Source: Cryptococcus deneoformans JEC21 (taxonomy: Eukaryota > Basidiomycota > Tremellomycetes > Tremellales > Cryptococcaceae). From it: a DNA stretch of 45,000 nucleotides. The notes beneath the pieces are model-generated. The model had not been told where the DNA came from, did no database searches, and was given only the letters and a program-made list of their open reading frames with translations. Below, in pieces: positions 1 to 9,662 of this stretch. The stretch lies in NCBI RefSeq assembly GCF_000091045.1, contig NC_006692.1, positions 749,721 through 794,720 of the forward strand, in the 5' to 3' direction. The translations under genes were made by a program, and so were the position numbers. Within the stretch, counting starts at the first letter, position 1. Every line of letters begins with the position of its first letter.

Positions 1-924
1 GCGAGACGGGGGAAAAAGGCCATATCGGCATGTGCAAGGTGAGGTCGGTGGTGAGTGAAAAAGACAAGAATAGAGGGTTCAGTGAGGGGCGCAGAGGGAT
101 TGGAGGGGTCGTATGACTGTGTGGATGAAGAAGTTAATGTAGCCTCGACAGTTTTGATCAAGGCGTCATGCTTTTGTCAAGATTAGTAAAAAGAAATATA
201 CAGCATAGGATAAAATATATATATATATAACGTACTTGGGAATGGTTGAAGACAAGATCGCTCAGAATTAAAAGGTCATACTTTTGACCCTTGGGGAGAT
301 GACCTAGTAAAGGATCGACGGATTGGCCCCATACATGCCCATCAACAGCTATTCTCTCCTTTTCCTCCCCTTCAAGGTTGACGTCGACATTGAATCGAAG
401 GTTATCCAGCAGTCCCTCGTCGGAATAATCTGTAACGATGACCTTGGAGCTGCCTGCAAGGACACACACAATAGACGGTAGACCGGCACCTGCGCCGAGT
501 TCAAGAACATGGCGAGATTGGGTGATTTGAGGTGTTTCAAGAAGGTATGTGCTTAATGTCCGAGCAGTGTTCCATCTATATCAAATAAATAAAAAATGTG
601 GTGATTGATTAGCATTTGTAGTTTCATTGAACAAGCGATGACTTGCAGATGATGGCCCCAGAGGGGATGACTGCCGACTAGTCTCAGAATCAATGATTTG
701 CGATGATCGGGCACATAAAAGTCAATATTCGCTGGTATATCGTAGCTCGCAAAGGAAAATGGAGGCGGCAAAGGTGATTCGGGCTCCTACTTGGGCAGAA
801 GATTGGAAAGTGGAAAAAGTGTAAACAAATGGGGAGAGCATACCGGAAAAAAATTGTCAAGACCAAAGAAATCCTCCTCTTCCTCCTGGGACCCTTTTGA
901 TGTTAATATTGGATCTTGAGACAT
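1..924 (-). CDS. NNT1: Nnt1/Efm7-type SAM-dependent methyltransferase (partial, 3' end off window)
   Basis: Exons on the minus strand: 924-844, 786-647, 575-236 and 170-<1. All joins keep frame. The ATG at 924 opens a short acidic leader ending FFGLDNFFP. Exon 3 carries LELGAGAGLPSI (about residues 98-109), the glycine-rich SAM-binding motif I of seven-beta-strand methyltransferases. DLLILSDLVFNHSQ (about 174-187) is the post-motif region typical of the Nnt1/Efm7 family, and the last exon ends in a VFFTHHRP-like strand. The yeast family member methylates elongation factor 1A and was first named as a nicotinamide methyltransferase; substrate here is inferred from family only. Intron 2 (646-576) uses a GC donor, GCAAGT, confirmed by the reading frame HHLWNTARTL across the junction. 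Intron 3 contains an AT dinucleotide run. The C-terminus lies left of base 1. Confidence 0.87.
215..229. repeat. AT dinucleotide microsatellite
   Basis: About seven AT units lie inside intron 3 of the methyltransferase gene, next to the GTACGT donor on the minus strand. Confidence 0.8.
576..646 (-). other. GC-AG intron in the methyltransferase gene
   Basis: The donor is GCAAGT at 646-641 and the acceptor is ATAG ending at 576, 71 nt in all. Only this boundary joins CAT CAT CT to A TGG AAC in the family-conserved frame. The nearest GT (CAA|GTCATC) would shift the frame. Confidence 0.8.
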
Positions 925-1199
925 TGCTGCAGGAATATGAAATAGGAATTATCAAGAGCTAGTTCTTGAGTTATGCGAGGATATAGCGCTTGAAACTGAA
1001 CCAACGGACTCGAAGACAAGACAACTTTTTGAGATGGCAGGGAGTTGCCTCCACTTCGGTACCTGTACCAAAATGCCCTCGCCACAGGCGGATATCGCCG
1101 ATACTCCGCCTCTCGCCACCCGCCGGTCTTCTTTACTTTACGCATTGAATGAATTTACATATAACCAAACTACAACAATCCCACAGCAAACATCAAACA
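925..1199. promoter_or_regulatory. Divergent promoter region, NNT1/CWC21
   Basis: This is 275 bp between two start codons pointing outward, so it must hold the promoters and 5' leaders of both genes. No TATA box or recognisable operator stands out. Confidence 0.5.
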
Positions 1200-1292
1200 A
1201 TGTACGGCAACGTAGGTCTTGCGACCGCTCGAGGAAGGTGTGTACGGCGTATTCAAATCCAAAGAAGCGTATTGCTGACGCCTTTTAGTGGT

Positions 1293-1342
<50 letters not shown>

Positions 1343-1718
1343 TCCACCCGGCGGCCAGCCATATGGTTCCGGCTATGACGCGCTGCTCGAATCTGTATCC
1401 AAACCGCCTATCCACCGTGCACCTGACCAAGGTATTTTGGAACATGAACGCAAGCGACGTGTTGAAGTCAAGGTCATGGAGCTTCGAGATGAATTGGAAG
1501 AAAAGGGCATGGAGGAGGACGATATCGAAGAGGAATGCTCTAAATTGAGGCAAAAGTTGACGGCTCAGCCTGAGCAGCTTGGGGGCCGAGGACTGGATAC
1601 ACATTCTCTCGCGGCGGCCAAGGAAATTGAAATGAGTAGATTACAGAGGGCGTTGGGCGTATCGGTTAATCACGAAGAAGGTCGGGCTTTCAAGAGAGAG
1701 ACTGAAGAGGAAAAGGCA

Positions 1719-1759
<41 letters not shown>

Positions 1760-1868
1760 TGAGGCTGCCATAACTCGAGAGAGAGAGAATGAGAAGAGGA
1801 AACAAGAGTGGGAGGAGAAGGAGAGGTTGAGAAGAAGAGAAGAGTATAAGAGGAGAAGGAGAGATTGA
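1200..1868 (+). CDS. CWC21: Pre-mRNA splicing factor CWC21 (cwf21 family)
   Basis: Exons 1200-1237 and 1289-1868 give 205 residues. The intron (1238-1288, GTGTGT...TTTTAG) interrupts the N-terminus, and splicing produces [19 protein letters not shown], the hallmark start of Cwc21/SRm300 proteins (GxGLxTxRGSGTxGYVxxN). The longer unspliced frame starting at 1149 lacks this motif, which decides the start. Residues about 67-112 form the cwf21 domain, an acidic/basic helix-rich segment ([18 protein letters not shown]). The C-terminal third is a highly charged E/R/K coiled coil ending in a run of arginines. Cwc21 binds Prp8 and Snu114 near the catalytic centre of the activated spliceosome, so the protein is nuclear. 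The neighbour upstream is divergent. Confidence 0.93.
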
Positions 1869-4122
1869 GAAGACGGGAAAGTACCGGAGGTTAGTTCTGT
1901 GAACAAACTCTACGTAATCACCATTACTGTGCTCTGCATCCAATAAAATTGCATATACAGCCTCAAGGATGTCAGATTGAGACAGTCGAACCCTTTGGGT
2001 CCTGGTAAACGCCCGAGTTGCAGTGTGAACAGAACTGTAATCGCCAACGACAAAAGAAGGACAATTTGTATGTTTTGGGCCTAGCAACATTTTGCATTCA
2101 ATGTAAGGACTGGACAGAAAGAAATGGGTGATATGATCTGAAAAAACGGACGGCTTATCTGGCTAAAATGATAAAAGGAGTCATAATATTTTGATTATTA
2201 TTAGTGACACGGCCAGTGTCTGCTCGGTGGTGCTACCACTGAGCTGTGGACCAATCGTGTTTGCGAAGTGATGTTTCCAAAGGGTCTCCCTTTCTGATAT
2301 AGCTGGCGTTGGCAGATATTTGGTGAAGGCTTGATGCCTATTTTGAGGTGATTTGACTTGTATCTCTTTCAAAAGACGACTAACTCCAAAATCTAGAAAG
2401 GAACTTGCGAAGAGATATGGGAATTTGATGGTGGAGTCAAGACTAAGGATGATCTCGTATGACCTCCTGTGGCAGCGTCGCTAATCATCTATTGTTCTAA
2501 CTGCAGTAACGAGGTAGAAAACATACAGATCTGCAGCTTAAGGTACGGAGAACGTTATCTGGCTTGGTACTATAAAATTTGATACCATTGCTCGCTGGGC
2601 AATGCTGTCAGAACGTCCAACTTCGGAAGCTGATCGGTATGATTAGCCACTGCTGTTCCGGCTCCCACAACCACCACTGTCGTCTATGTCGCTGCATCCG
2701 CCATCATGCATTTTTGGCGGCGAACCGCCCCATGTTGCAGACGTGCAAGCGAATGGTGGGCCGATGGTTTCTTTGTGGTCCTTTGGATTGTTATTTTCAA
2801 ATATAACAGCAACTGGCCAGCGTCGAACATAACTGCCAGCGTCAGGCAAGACGCCGAGTGAGGCTTCATCTGCCGACTTCACGATCTACGATTTGGATTT
2901 CTCGGAATACAACAGCTATTTCGATGCTGTGGGCTTTGGCTCGGAAAGTCTCGAAAGCACTGGAAAACGGCTTGCTAAATAAGGATCCTGTGCAGGTTCG
3001 CGAGTGAATTTGACTATACCTCGATAAATCGTAGCTGTGACGGCGTAGAAAATTTATCAGTGGGAGTGGCTCAAGCCCAGATCTTACCATCTTGGGGAAT
3101 GCAGGTGTCCGGGGACACGTCTGACAGAAGCGAAAGCCGCCAGAGAGGATATTCCTAGCGACGATGGGGGTTCATGTAAGCTTACATGCAAAGCTTGCAC
3201 GCTAGCAGCAAGTTAATGTTGTATGCCGTCCGGCAGTCAGGATGAAGAAGATTGAGCATAGCCCAACCCGCATATACATCACTGAGAATCCTGACAATGT
3301 ACTGAGCGTCAGGCAATATTATTCGGTCAACACGTTCGATGGTACAGATCAGTAAGTCGCTTCTGCAATTTCATTTGGTTCCACAAGCCTGAGTTGATTA
3401 ACAGGGTCACAGTTTGGAATCCAACTGGTTCTGGATCTAGTGACTATATCACTATCAATATCAGCAAACCCAAGTCAAGCATCATGTATCTGTACCATCG
3501 TGTTGTCAGGCTGCTACCTTCGCGCAATTTATTGAATGCAATCCGATGATAGTCGTTGAGATTGACGTGAGATCGTTAAATTTTCCAGCCTTTCCTCCCT
3601 TTCTCTTGACTTCTCACTTGGTTGTCAGCCCTACTTGTTTGTTGGTGTTCTTGTCATTTCCATTGAGCGATGAGCTTTGACTGCGCTTTGCCCGGTCTAC
3701 CTGTCGTTGCGGTTGAGTTCTCCACTGCTACATCCACAACCGCGACGCGTCAACGTGCCTGATATTTACGTAATTACACAAACCACCCAGATCAATGCCA
3801 GGCACTGGTCTTCGGAGCATTTACGCGTCTGCTTTGATGCACGAGTCACCTTCTGTGGTTGGCCGACGAGGGCCGCCGTGTCACGCTGCTCGCTGTGCCC
3901 TTTCTACGCGTCACTCTTTTCGCCTCTTTTCTTCCTTACCACAGCTCAACATTATACTTTCCTTTCTTTCCTCACCGCCGCCTCCCCAGTCACCCGCCAC
4001 CACCTCGGTCTCGAAGACCTGGCGTAGTCTTCAGCAGCTGCTGGCTCTTTGACAGAGCATCGCCCATTCTCAGTAGCGCGTCGTACCCATATCTCAACTC
4101 CGACAAATCCACTGTCAGCGAC
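1869..4122. other. 2.25 kb intergenic stretch with unassigned gene-like fragments
   Basis: No complete gene could be built. The right part (about 3580-4122) is pyrimidine-rich leader and promoter of the AXL2-like gene, with a short upstream ORF starting at 3669. The middle (about 2395-3560) holds short open segments with plausible splice sites on the plus strand, and competing open frames on the minus strand (2643-2882 and 2866-3090). I recognise no family in any of them. A 16-bp perfect palindrome sits at 3173-3188. Confidence 0.5.
3242..3549 (+). other. Possible small spliced ORF or gene remnant, unidentified
   Basis: An ATG at 3242 opens 37 codons ending GTDQ. A consensus donor GTAAGT at 3352 and an acceptor AACAG ending at 3404 join in frame to QVTVWNPTGSGSSDY and continue to a TGA at 3547-3549. 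Composition looks protein-like (DNVLSVRQYYSVNTF), but I recognise no family and see no upstream exons that join cleanly. It could be a short orphan gene, the 3' part of a decayed gene, or chance. Confidence 0.2.
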
Positions 4123-7100
4123 ATGTTCTTTGCGGCTCTCGCCCTTTCCCTTCTCTCGACCACCTGGGCTGCGCCCGGTCTGGTGTATCCTCTACAAGAT
4201 CAACTGCCTCCTGTTGCGCGAGTCGGCTCAGAATTCACATTCGACCTCTTACCAGGTACCTTCAACTCAACTTCCTCCATTTCGTACACGACTTCTACGC
4301 TCCCCTCATGGCTTAGCTGGGACACTCCTACTCTTTCTTTTTATGGTACGCCTGCCTCAAGTGATCAGGGACAAGGAGTTATCACCGTCACTGCAACAGA
4401 TTCATCCGGATCGACGCGATCAAATTTCACGCTTCTTGTGACAAATTACTCTGTTCCTGGGGTCCACCAGTCATTCTACACCCAAATCAGACAACCAAAT
4501 TTACACGATATTTCATCCGCAACCATTCTTCCGGAGGGTACTGGTGTGTCTATTCCCCCTTGGTGGTCTTTTTCTTTGGGTTTTCAACCCGATACATTTA
4601 GACTGTCCAACGATAACAACAACAACGGCAGGCTCTACAATGGCGCCCATGTCCGAGGCACTGCCGGCCTTCCTTCATGGCTTCAATTTGATAACGAGAC
4701 ATTTACCTTCACAGGTGTTGCTCCCGGTGAAGGAACGTACACTGTCGTCGCGACTGGTACAGATTTTTGGGGCTATACTGGCGCCCAGACAAGTTTCATA
4801 ATCGAAGTTGGACAAGGCGAATCCATTGAGCTCGCAAAGGACTATAACTTTACCGCCGTGCAGACTATCGCCAAGGGCAAGGTGGATTATGCGCTGGACC
4901 TGGGCGGAATTTTGGTTGGAAATGAGACGGCTACTAAAGATGAATTGAATATCACGATGGTCAGTGATGAATACGATTGGCTAACGTTTAACAGGTGAGT
5001 ATCTTATAATCATTCTGTACGCGTCTAATAACTATATAGCGACACCAATGTGTTGTCTGGTATTGTCCCCGACTCTTATCAAAATGGTACAACCTCGCCT
5101 CTCTCGATTCCCCTGAACATCGCGTCAAGCAACTCGTCCAACACCCTCTCAGTGATAGCTTGGATCTCCATGGATATCGCACCTTACTTCTTTTCCACGT
5201 ACAACCTTCCGAATAGCACCATTTCGCCTTCAAAAGGATTTTCTTTCGATATTTCGCCGTACCGTACAAACAGTTCAGCTGACATCAATGCCACCGTCAC
5301 GCCTACGGACGCTGCCAGCTGGTTGACTTTTCACACTGAAAATTTGACCCTGGAAGGCACCGCGCCCACCAGTCCAAAGTACAATCAAGTGTCAGTAGTC
5401 TTTGAGGCCGTAGTTGGCAATCTTGCGGCTACAACAACCCTCAGTGTCAACATTACTGGTATCTCCGACACGACCGAATCCACCGGTACGGCCGCTGTCC
5501 CTACTTCCACCGGCTCGAGCACTCCTTCTCATCACGGCGGTCTCTCCACAGGCGGTAAAATTGCCCTCGGTGTCGTTTTTGGTATCCTGGGGTTGCTCAT
5601 CATTCTTGCGCTTCTCTGGTTCTTTTGTTGTCGCCGTCGTCGAAATAATAAGAACGAGGAGGAAGATGAGAAAGGGCCTCGTGCATCGGCTCCTGACTTG
5701 GGCGACCCCTTCCGTAGAAGCTACGGTCTTGCTCATACTCAAGGTGCCCCTGTCAGCACTATCGGCTATTCTGACACTACGGCCGTCACTAATAGAAGCC
5801 CGGCCTCGCTCAGCAGCAATGCCACTGCTGTCGAGAAGCCTCACCGTATGGACGGAATGAAGGGTATCATCCATTGGGATGAGAATGATGAAGAGCACCT
5901 GGCCCAGAACCCCGATTTCTCTCAGGACTTTGTTGGCTACCCAGACGTCATTGCCACGGAAGATCCTATTGATGAGTCAAGGGCAGACATGAGCTCTGAC
6001 ACCAGGTCTATGATGTCTAAAAGCTCAAGAGCAAGTTGGCAGAGCAAGTCAACTTTCCAGTGGTCTTCCGGTGAAGGTACAGGCGAAGGGTCAAGAGTAT
6101 TTGGATCACAAGGTGAAGATGTCGAGAGAGCATCCTTGGGTGCGGTGGGAGGCAATGTTAGAATGCCAACAGCCGACAGTATTCCCCGTCCTCGAGCCGA
6201 CTTCACTCCCAAGTATCCCCGCCACCAATCTCCTGCTATGCTCGCTCGCTTGACGGGTGATGATGCCAGTTCTCACGATTCATTTAGCGAATTTAATTCT
6301 TCTTATGACGGCATTCGAGACTCTTTCCAGAGCGGTTCCAACTTTGGCGCCAGCTCCGGCTTTGATGAAAACTCGATGATGGGTACTGGTTCAGTCTTTC
6401 ACACTCAGTCACAGATGCACTCTGGCTCGGGTTCTTTGGGATTTGGTAGGAGCACACTGAGTCGAATTGGGGAGAGTACCGGATTCAAGTCAAGTGATAC
6501 AGAGGCTGAAAGCGAAGAGCCGGCTGTCGTGTCCACAGCTCATCGAACGAGCTTCGACAACCGCCAGGACAGTCCTCGCATCCTTACCACTGATCGAGCT
6601 ACTCGTGATAGCCAAGCCACGAGCGGGATGTTTGATGATGCAGAGGAGGCGTCTCGTCGTTCTATGATTGCCACCAACACTGGTCTCGGTTACCCCAATT
6701 CTGTCATCTACTTTGGCTCTCCCCAACCTCACATCGAAGGACTGGGAGCAGAACTGGAAGACGGTAAAGGCTACACATCCCAGCGAAGCTCTAATGTCCC
6801 TTCAGAATCTACCGCTCGAGCGTCTACCATTCGTGCCGTGCCCTTCCGGGAGAACCCTCTCTCCCCATCCCTACCTCAAGCAAGCTCCTTTATCCGCCAT
6901 CGTCGTACCAACACTGCTAGCTCCGGTTCCCAAGGATCGGCTCGATTAGTGCCGGGCAGCAACGCTGGAGTCAGTACAGGGGCAAACGACGGACGAGTTT
7001 ACGCCACATCCAATGAAACATTCTCCATGCATCCGGCCATTCACCCGCCTCCGACCGTATCTCTTTCAGCCGCCACCTGGTCATCCAACCCTCCATCAAC

Positions 7101-7433
7101 TTACCGTGCAGAGGTTGAAGGTGGCGGTAGCTTGCCGACGTGGTTACATTTTGATGCAAGAGAGCTGGAGCTTTGGGGTGTCCCGCCATTAAGAGCGGTC
7201 GGGGAGACGACGACGGTCAGAATTTTGGAGAGATTACCGCGGGATGCGAGAAGAGCAGATCCAATGAGCTTTGGATATGAACCACCGCAGGAAAAAGAGG
7301 TTGGAAGGGTCATCATCGAGTAAGCCTTTCTACCCAAGCGCTAGGACCGAACATGACTGACAAGGTGATCAGGGTGAATGACAAGACGAAGAGTCCACAG
7401 TTTGCATTTGAGGGTTCACCGCATGCGCTGTAG
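4123..7433 (+). CDS. AXL2: AXL2-like transmembrane protein with cadherin-type (CADG) repeats
   Basis: Exons 4123-4994, 5040-7319 and 7373-7433 give 1070 residues. A signal peptide (MFFAALALSLLSTTWAAP) fixes the start; the frame further upstream has no ATG. Dystroglycan-type cadherin-like modules follow, each with a W-L/F-x-G-x-P pattern: LPSWLSWDTPTLSFYGTPA, LPSWLQFDNETFTFTGVAP and a third near residues 330-420 (WLTFHTENLTLEGTAP). There are many N-glycosylation sequons. A single membrane span lies at about 463-486 and is followed by CCRRRR, so the tail should be cytoplasmic. The long Ser-rich tail ends, unexpectedly, in another CADG-like module (about 970-1055, LPTWLHFDARELELWGVPP). In yeast Axl2 marks axial bud sites with septins. 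The last intron joins the final 20 codons (VNDKTKSPQF); without it the frame stops at 7321-7323. Confidence 0.9.
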
Positions 7434-8366
7434 ACCATGAGCAGTAAAGAAGGGAGGACGACGAAGAAGGTAATGTAAGTCGGTCGTCGTTCGATTTGTC
7501 GTCATAATTGACTAACGGTTGCCGCAGTCTTGAATGCTATTTCAACCCAAAAGATTTGACCTCCAGGAGTGGTCATTAATCTTGTAATAATCAGTAGACA
7601 TACAAATCATTAATATTTTGCACTTTTGTTTCTTATTACCCCGCCTTTCCTGTCTCAATTTCCTTCTATACAAAAGTATCGTCATAGATTCGGCCGTGGT
7701 TTTGGGTATCTTTACTTAGACATAGGACAATTTTCCATCTCTTTGGAACGCTTTCTTCCAGCATTTTTAGCAATTACAATAGCAGGGTATGCACAAGAAA
7801 GAAAAAGTAGCATGTCAGTGCCTATGCGTGACGTTGTTTTAATTGTACAATACAGTGACTAGGTCTTTGTACATTGAGTCCATACCACGTTATGACCTTT
7901 GCCCAGTTACGCTCAAACTGGTGGAGAAGAGATCTATATGCCATGAAACAGTTCCGAAGATAGGAGCGAATCAGAAAGTGGTCAAAGCGATCCATCTTTT
8001 TTTGCTATTCTTTCTGCTGTCTATTATTAGTGAAGAAGGGTAAAAAAAAAGCAGAAGCGTCTTATATCAACCTGTCTCAATCAGGATATAGGTCATTCCT
8101 AGACAAAGGGTTAATATACAAAGCAAGTGCTTTTTCATGACCCATTCTCAAGACAGCTGGCCTTCTTATTAATACTCCTACACATCCCTTTCAGGCGGAT
8201 CTAGACATTATCATGATCCCATTACATATTACAGCCAAAAAGTCTAAACAGTGTCTTGTGGGCAGCGTACAACACAGCCTTGTGCTTGAGGAAACCTTTC
8301 CTCTGCAAACCGCACCAAGCGCCAAAGTGGGATGGTCAAAATTGTCCCAAAAGGGGCGGAAATTGT
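7434..8366. other. Convergent intergenic region, AXL2/VTI1
   Basis: This is 933 bp between two stop codons facing each other. It holds both 3'UTRs, including the candidate UTR intron and AT-rich segments such as the A-run near 8042. No gene, RNA motif or repeat is recognised. Confidence 0.5.
7475..7527 (+). other. Probable 3'UTR intron of the AXL2-like gene
   Basis: GTAAGT at 7475, a TGACTAAC branch-like site about 15 nt before the end, and GCCGCAG ending at 7527 form a complete 53-nt intron signature, 41 bases after the stop codon. Whether it is spliced cannot be seen from the sequence. Confidence 0.5.
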
Positions 8367-9389
8367 TTATCCAAAGAACTTGGAGTAGAGAACGAGGAGG
8401 ATGAGCAGGACAAGGACGACGATGATACCTGCCGAGAGGAATTTTTGTTGGTACATTCTATGGTATAAATCAGTTTAAATGAGCGAAAACAAACCTGTTT
8501 ACAAAGGTAAACCTACTTGAAGATCATCTTCTTAAGTGTACCCGCTGCTCGATCAATAGAAGAGTCCGCTTGGACAAGCTACAAGGCGTTAGTGGAAGGC
8601 GTTTGGATGCGTTAACATGGCGACTTGCAGTATCCCTAGTGTTCTCCAATTGATCTCTCTGCCCTCTCAAATTTCGAAGAATTTCAGATCCAACACCTTC
8701 AGTCTCCAGTGCAATCCTGTGCGCATTATCGAGCCTGGTGGTGCCATCTTCAAGAGTCTGCGTGCCAGCTAGTAGACGGGATCGGGTAGAGTAAGGTTCC
8801 GGATCGTCGGTGTATGGGTCGTCTCCGTGGGGGAACCCAGGTCCGGAGAGGAGATCAGATCGTTGGGATTGGAGACGGAGGTCTTTCTAAGGTAACGCTT
8901 TCAGATAAGGTGGGGTAATTTACGACCAACACGGCGGGTTAAACTTACAAGAGTTTTTCTGATTTTGTCAAGGCTCTGCTTGGAGGCTGCAAGACGACCT
9001 TGATATGTTTGACGGATGGATGTGGGCATGGATGGGAGTTCTACCTCCATTTGAGCAACCTACACGTCCCATGAGATATAACCCCCCATGTCATAGCAGG
9101 CTAAGAGCACAAACTCACAATCTCTTCTGCCTCGTCAATCTCTTCAGACACCCTTTTCAGCGCCGCCTTCCTTTGCTCTATGTGAAGACAGTGAGATAAA
9201 TCGACAGAGCGACGGTCAAAGTGCTTACCTCCAGTGAGAGACTTCGCCTCGCCATCGAGCTTGCTCTTCAAGCTGCCGAAGAGTTGCTTGAGGTCTTCAT
9301 CATAATTCTCAAAGAGTGCACTGCGAACCATCAGCATCTATGTAGCCATGTAGCTCCATGGCCTGTACCTACGTTGGTGAGCTGTCCAT
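8367..9389 (-). CDS. VTI1: Qb-SNARE VTI1
   Basis: Seven exons on the minus strand: 9389-9373, 9320-9229, 9177-9119, 9059-8949, 8886-8629, 8578-8517 and 8457-8367; 229 residues. The N-terminus (ALFENYDEDLKQLFGSLKSK) matches the three-helix Vti1 regulatory domain. Residues about 135-197 are the Qb-SNARE heptad region (TLEDGTTRLDNAHRIALETE through DRAAGTLKKMIFK). The C-terminal exon is the membrane anchor (AGIIVVLVLLILLVLY) with only a few luminal residues, as usual for tail-anchored SNAREs. Vti1 acts in Golgi-endosome-vacuole fusion with several syntaxins. Length agrees with the family (about 217-230). Intron 5 has a GC donor. The gene diverges from HYM1. Confidence 0.93.
8579..8628 (-). other. 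GC-AG intron in VTI1
   Basis: A 50-nt intron with donor GCAAGT, a CACTAACG branch-like site and acceptor TGTAG. Joining at GAT ACT|CTT GTC restores the SNARE heptads (ENTRDTLVQADSSIDRA). No GT donor nearby keeps frame. Confidence 0.85.
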
Positions 9390-9662
9390 GGTTGACGAAT
9401 TGTGGCTCGAGATGAGATGGAGTTGCAAGATTGTGGGACTTGCACATTCGTTCCCCGCAAGGTTCCCCGCCGTCGGGGTGGTGTCATCGCAGTTGGATTA
9501 TGTTTACGTAACGCTTTGACCTCGGGCGACTGTTGTTATTGTCGCAAGTACTGTAAAGTCGGTATACGGCACAAAATATACTCTTGGTTAATCTGTATCC
9601 TCCCGGAATACAGGTATACAAACACACAGCTTCTACCCATACCATACAGAACCAAACCAACG
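9390..9662. promoter_or_regulatory. Divergent promoter region, VTI1/HYM1
   Basis: This is 273 bp between the start codons of two divergent genes and holds both leaders. No specific site is recognised. Confidence 0.5.

Noticed and set aside
3173..3188. 16-bp perfect palindrome CATGTAAGCTTACATG
   Set aside because: About one such palindrome is expected by chance in 45 kb, and nothing nearby (terminator, repeat copy) supports a role.
3859..4122. 88-codon N-terminal extension of the AXL2 frame
   Set aside because: The open frame upstream begins at TTG, not ATG. The first in-frame ATG is 4123, immediately before a clear signal peptide.
5392..5898. 168-codon minus-strand ORF inside the AXL2-like gene
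   Set aside because: It is a shadow of the coding strand, which shows CADG modules and a membrane span. The antisense frame has no recognisable domain.
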